Shown here piece by piece: positions 4,917 through 7,912 of a DNA stretch of 7,912 nucleotides (position 1 is its first letter; every line of letters starts with the position of its first letter). Below the pieces are notes generated by a model. That model was not told the DNA's origin, did no database searches, and was given only the letters and a program-made list of their open reading frames with translations. Source of the DNA: Oscillospiraceae bacterium (GTDB taxonomy: Bacteria > Bacillota > Clostridia > Oscillospirales > CAG-272); contig SVTU01000067.1 of the NCBI GenBank assembly GCA_015063655.1, positions 1 through 7,912 on the forward strand, written 5' to 3'. A program made the translations under genes and the position numbers.

Positions 4917-5765
4917 ATGGCTGTCGGATATTCCAATGAATCCTACGAGCGTTGCATATCGGAGCTTCGTGCCCGCTATACGGGCAGAGGCTTTTGCGTT
5001 GCCGTGCAGAAGAATGCGGCGGCACAGGATGCCGAGCATGCCAAGCTGTTGCCCGAGCGTGAGGAAAGCGTTAGCTTTCACCGTGGCAGCGGTATCACCG
5101 ATGCTTACCGCAGCGGTGAATACAACGGCAGTAAATATATGACCTCCGATGACTTTGTCCGCTACTTCCGCAACAGACGTACCTTCAACATGCCCTCTGC
5201 CTTGGTGTCTGCCAAGCAAAAGGCCATGGAGGCTAAGGGAGAGCAAGCGGAAAACGGTGCGCTCACCAGACGAAGCGGCAACGCTCGAGGCGGCGCCGTG
5301 ACCACAGCGGAAGCATCCGCAAAGGAGGGTCATTTAGCATCGCGCCTTGAGACGTTCGTAAAGAAATGGTTTCCCGCTGAGATCAGGGAGGGGCGCACAG
5401 AGGGCGGACGCTTCCGCCTGCCAACTGCCGCTATGGGCAGTGTGGCTGCCTTTGCCTTGTCTCTCGGCCTTATCGTGAGCGGTTCTGTTATGATCGGAAG
5501 TGCAAGCGGTGAGGTAGGAGCACTGAACAGCGAGATCGCCCGTCTTGAGGCACAGCAAACCGAGCTGCAAAGTAAGCTTGACTTGAAGTATAACATTCAG
5601 GATATTGAAGCCGAGGCCAAGAGCCTTGGTATGATCAACAAGGAATTTGCCGAGGGTGAGTACATTGAGGTCGGCGATGACGAGGTGATCGAATTTTACG
5701 AGCAGGAAGAAAAAAACGTGGGCATTGCGGCCTTGCTCAGTGCCTTCGGCATCCGTCTCGATTGA
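4917..5765 (+). CDS. FtsL/DivIC-like cell-division protein with long cytoplasmic N-terminal extension
   Basis: Between rsmH and a class B PBP is the ftsL position. FtsL-type proteins are small bitopic divisome subunits that join FtsB/DivIC and activate the septal synthase. The 282-residue product has one clear membrane segment (about 171-194, AAMGSVAAFALSLGLIVSGS and following). A coiled-coil stretch follows (about 199-222, EVGALNSEIARLEAQQTELQ), then the FtsL/DivIC-like end IQDIEAEAKSLGMI (227-240) and an acidic tail. Usual FtsL proteins have about 100-130 residues; here about 165 residues precede the membrane segment. That part contains a possible folded block (about 60-105, including YMTSDDFVRYFRNRRTF), then a Gly/Ala/Arg-rich linker (105-140) and a basic stretch before the membrane. 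CGGAGG (4905-4910) lies 6 nt before ATG 4917. Family assignment rests on context and architecture because sequence conservation is low, so the symbol ftsL is withheld. Confidence 0.8.
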   Translation: MAVGYSNESYERCISELRARYTGRGFCVAVQKNAAAQDAEHAKLLPEREESVSFHRGSGITDAYRSGEYNGSKYMTSDDFVRYFRNRRTFNMPSALVSAKQKAMEAKGEQAENGALTRRSGNARGGAVTTAEASAKEGHLASRLETFVKKWFPAEIREGRTEGGRFRLPTAAMGSVAAFALSLGLIVSGSVMIGSASGEVGALNSEIARLEAQQTELQSKLDLKYNIQDIEAEAKSLGMINKEFAEGEYIEVGDDEVIEFYEQEEKNVGIAALLSAFGIRLD

Positions 5766-5809
5766 CGAATAAAGCCGTGTGACCTCTCATACAATACACT
5801 ATTGAAAAG

Positions 5810-5830
5810 CATCCGACGGATGGGAAGGAG
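5810..5830 (+). promoter_or_regulatory. Small hairpin abutting the PBP ribosome binding site
   Basis: CATCCG and CGGATG (5810-5815, 5817-5822) form an inverted repeat around one base; a real stem would be 4-5 bp. It touches the Shine-Dalgarno GGAAGGAG (5823-5830), which is 7 nt before the ATG at 5838. The 72-bp gap after the FtsL-like gene is long for this operon. The hairpin could influence ribosome access; it lacks a T-run, so it is not a terminator. Confidence 0.4.
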
Positions 5831-5837
5831 TCGTCAC

Positions 5838-7912
5838 ATGAAACGCATGGGTATTCACAAAAGCGCCTTGAGGCGATCTACCATCCTCGGGGTTGGTATG
5901 TTTGCGGTGTTCGGGGCGCTTTTGCTTCGTATTCTGCTGATTCAGACGGTAGACTTTGAAAAATATCAGTCCAAGGTTCTCAATCAGATGACCACGGAGA
6001 GTGCCGTTACGGCCGACCGAGGCAAAATATACGACGTGAACGGCAACGTGCTTGCCACCAATATTACCACCTACCGTGTGTTTATCTCGCCCTCGGGTAT
6101 TGAATCGGCACAGAATGAGCTGGGCGACGGAGCCAATCGCCATTATGCCGAGGAGATCGCCAACGGACTTTCAGCCTTGCTTGGCGTTTCGTATGAGGAC
6201 GTATACAAGCAGGCGGTGCATTATACCGAATATCTCGACCGCACCATCAAGCCGAAGGTCGATGAGGCGAAGGCCGACGAGGTCAGACGCTTTATCGATG
6301 ATTACGGTCTGCACGACATGGTGTATCTGGAGGCACAAAGCACACGCTACTACCCGGGCGGAGCGCTCGGCGCACACATGATCGGCTTTACGGGTGCTGA
6401 CGGAAACGGCCTGTACGGCTTGGAGTATCAGTACGACAAGTACCTCAAGGGCGTGAACGGGTATTACATTAACGCACGGGATTCCTATGGCAATGAGATG
6501 CCGTATGAATATACAAGCTATATCGAGCCGGTTGACGGCTATCATTTAAATACGACCATCGATACCACGATACAAAGCTTCCTGCAGGAGCAGGTGGAAA
6601 AGGCGGCGGCAGACTCTGCGGCGCAGAACCGTGCCTGCGGTATCGTGATGAACGTGAAGACGGGTGCCATCCTGGGCATGGCCACCTCGTCTTCCTTCGA
6701 TCTCAATAACCCCTCACAGCTGGATGCACTGTCATTGGGCATTCTGAATACCAGTGAGTATGCGGCGGGCACAGAGGAATATGCCGCACTGAACCGAGAG
6801 CTGTTGATGAAGATGTGGTCTAACAAGGCGATCACCGAGAGCTATATTCCCGGTTCTACCTTTAAGATCATCACCTCGTCTATGGCATTGGAGGATCAGC
6901 GGGTACAGCTTCTTGAGACCGTGAATTGCGGAGGAAGCAAGCAGGTGCTTGGCCGCACCATCCACTGCCACAAGAGGCAGGGTCACGGTCTGCTCACCTT
7001 TACGCAGGGCTTACAGCAATCCTGTAACGTGTGGTTTATGACGGCAGGCCTGCGTGTGGGCGAGGAGCAGTTTTTACAGTACGTGAAATCCTTCGGCTAC
7101 CGTGAGAATACGGGCATAGATCTGCCGGGAGAGGGGAATAGTATCATTGCCTCTGAGATCTCCGAGCTTGACCTGGCCATCTACGCCTTCGGTCAGAACT
7201 TTAACGTCACCCCCATCCAACAGCTGACGGCCATTTCGGCCGTGGCCAACGGCGGTAAGTTGATGACACCGTATATTGTATCGTCGGTTACCGACCATGC
7301 GGGCAACGTGGTATATTCCCGTGAGCCTGAGGTCAGACGGACCGTCATCAGCCAAGAGGTGTCAGAGACACTGTCACGTGTTTTGGAGGAGGGCGTTTCC
7401 ACTGACGGCGGTGCGAAAAATGCCTACGTCGACGGCTATACCGTAGCCGCCAAGACGGGTACTTCCGAGAAAAAGGAAAGAGAATGTCCTCGCTGCGGCA
7501 ACGCGGGCGCATGGAAGGAAACGGTGAATGAGACCGTTTACTACGCCTGTACGGTATGTCAGTTCAAGGGAACGATAGACCAATTTGCCGTGAGTGAAAA
7601 ATATATTTGCTCGTGTGTTGCCTATGCACCCGCAGAGGACCCCGAGATCGCCATCGTCATTATCGTCGACGAGCCGACCGAGGGCGTTTTGTACGGAAGC
7701 ACGGTGGCCGCTCCCTATATTGCGGACGCCCTTGAGAACATTCTGCCGTATTACGGCGTGGCAACCACCAACACCGAGAAGAAGACCGTAACGCTGGCCA
7801 ATTACCGAAATTGGACCGTCAATGCCGCCAAGAACAGCTTGGAGCAAAGGGGAATTCAATATCAGGTTGTCGGCACGGGAGACAAGGTGCTCTCACAGCT
7901 TCCCGCAGGCGG
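5838..7912 (+). CDS. Class B penicillin-binding protein (FtsI/PBP2B/SpoVD type) with PASTA domain and zinc-ribbon-like insertion; 3' truncated by window edge
   Basis: This D,D-transpeptidase crosslinks septal or spore-cortex peptidoglycan outside the membrane. The 691 visible residues have a basic N-terminus and one membrane anchor (15-36), then the class B N-terminal domain with DRGKIYDVNG. The transpeptidase domain carries S340-T-F-K343 (SxxK, catalytic Ser340), S395-C-N397 (SxN) and K539-T-G541. A PASTA domain starts near 651 and is cut by the window. The block from NCGG through GHG to QQSCN resembles SpoVD, but the operon position also fits FtsI/PBP2B, so I give no symbol. Unusually, between KTGTSEK and the next strand (YICSCVAYAP, about 590-599) lies an extra stretch of about 30 residues with CPRCG (C550, C553) and CTVC (C571, C574), which looks like a zinc ribbon. 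The start follows GGAAGGAG at 7 nt. The frame is open throughout. Confidence 0.96.
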   Translation, partial: MKRMGIHKSALRRSTILGVGMFAVFGALLLRILLIQTVDFEKYQSKVLNQMTTESAVTADRGKIYDVNGNVLATNITTYRVFISPSGIESAQNELGDGANRHYAEEIANGLSALLGVSYEDVYKQAVHYTEYLDRTIKPKVDEAKADEVRRFIDDYGLHDMVYLEAQSTRYYPGGALGAHMIGFTGADGNGLYGLEYQYDKYLKGVNGYYINARDSYGNEMPYEYTSYIEPVDGYHLNTTIDTTIQSFLQEQVEKAAADSAAQNRACGIVMNVKTGAILGMATSSSFDLNNPSQLDALSLGILNTSEYAAGTEEYAALNRELLMKMWSNKAITESYIPGSTFKIITSSMALEDQRVQLLETVNCGGSKQVLGRTIHCHKRQGHGLLTFTQGLQQSCNVWFMTAGLRVGEEQFLQYVKSFGYRENTGIDLPGEGNSIIASEISELDLAIYAFGQNFNVTPIQQLTAISAVANGGKLMTPYIVSSVTDHAGNVVYSREPEVRRTVISQEVSETLSRVLEEGVSTDGGAKNAYVDGYTVAAKTGTSEKKERECPRCGNAGAWKETVNETVYYACTVCQFKGTIDQFAVSEKYICSCVAYAPAEDPEIAIVIIVDEPTEGVLYGSTVAAPYIADALENILPYYGVATTNTEKKTVTLANYRNWTVNAAKNSLEQRGIQYQVVGTGDKVLSQLPAG

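Noticed and set aside
4386..5333. 315-residue minus-strand open frame
   Set aside because: It is antisense to rsmH and the FtsL-like gene, spans their junction, and shows no family features.
5762..5795. Possible promoter before the PBP (TTGACG and TACAAT)
   Set aside because: The spacing is 22 bp, too long for sigma-A, and TTGACG overlaps the stop codon of the previous gene.
7374..7859. 161-residue minus-strand open frame
   Set aside because: It is a shadow of the PBP transpeptidase and PASTA-linker coding region.

Overview
This window looks like chromosomal DNA from a Gram-positive anaerobe of the Bacillota, most likely class Clostridia. The evidence is the strong AGGAGG-type ribosome binding sites, consensus sigma-A promoters, a YmdB/Mini-III RNA-processing pair, and the order mraZ-rsmH-ftsL-PBP with a PASTA-bearing class B transpeptidase. 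All supported genes lie on the + strand, and the larger minus-strand reading frames are shadows. I see no mobile element, CRISPR array, tRNA or rRNA.

Region 1 (1-1023) is the 3' part of alaS: the end of the editing domain plus the C-terminal domain, closed by a stem-loop terminator. Region 2 (1084-2934) is a compact three-gene operon with its own extended -10 promoter: ymdB (metallophosphodiesterase), mrnC (Mini-ribonuclease 3) and a cytoplasmic cyclophilin. It ends at a perfect 34-nt palindrome plus T-run. Two of its three products belong to families that shape RNA metabolism.

Region 3 (about 2935-3510) is a gene-free stretch of nearly 600 bp. It has a GC-rich half with several strong hairpins that can partly exclude one another, and an A/T-tract-rich half leading into the mraZ promoter. 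Four TG-centred repeats in exact 10-bp register follow the -10 box; they match the known form of MraZ operators and suggest autoregulation of the division and cell wall (dcw) cluster.

Region 4 (3511-7912) is the start of that cluster: mraZ (regulator), rsmH (16S rRNA methyltransferase), an FtsL-like divisome protein and a class B penicillin-binding protein that runs off the window. Together they begin septal peptidoglycan synthesis: MraZ sets expression, the FtsL-like bitopic protein would act with the transpeptidase, and the PBP crosslinks septal (or spore cortex) peptidoglycan.

Most of the window is conserved housekeeping DNA, and I do not see a complete new system. Two proteins depart from their families. 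The FtsL-like protein carries a cytoplasmic N-terminal extension of about 165 residues. The PBP carries a four-cysteine, zinc-ribbon-like insertion directly after its KTG active-site motif, on the extracytoplasmic side of the membrane. The PBP insertion is the most unusual thing here.
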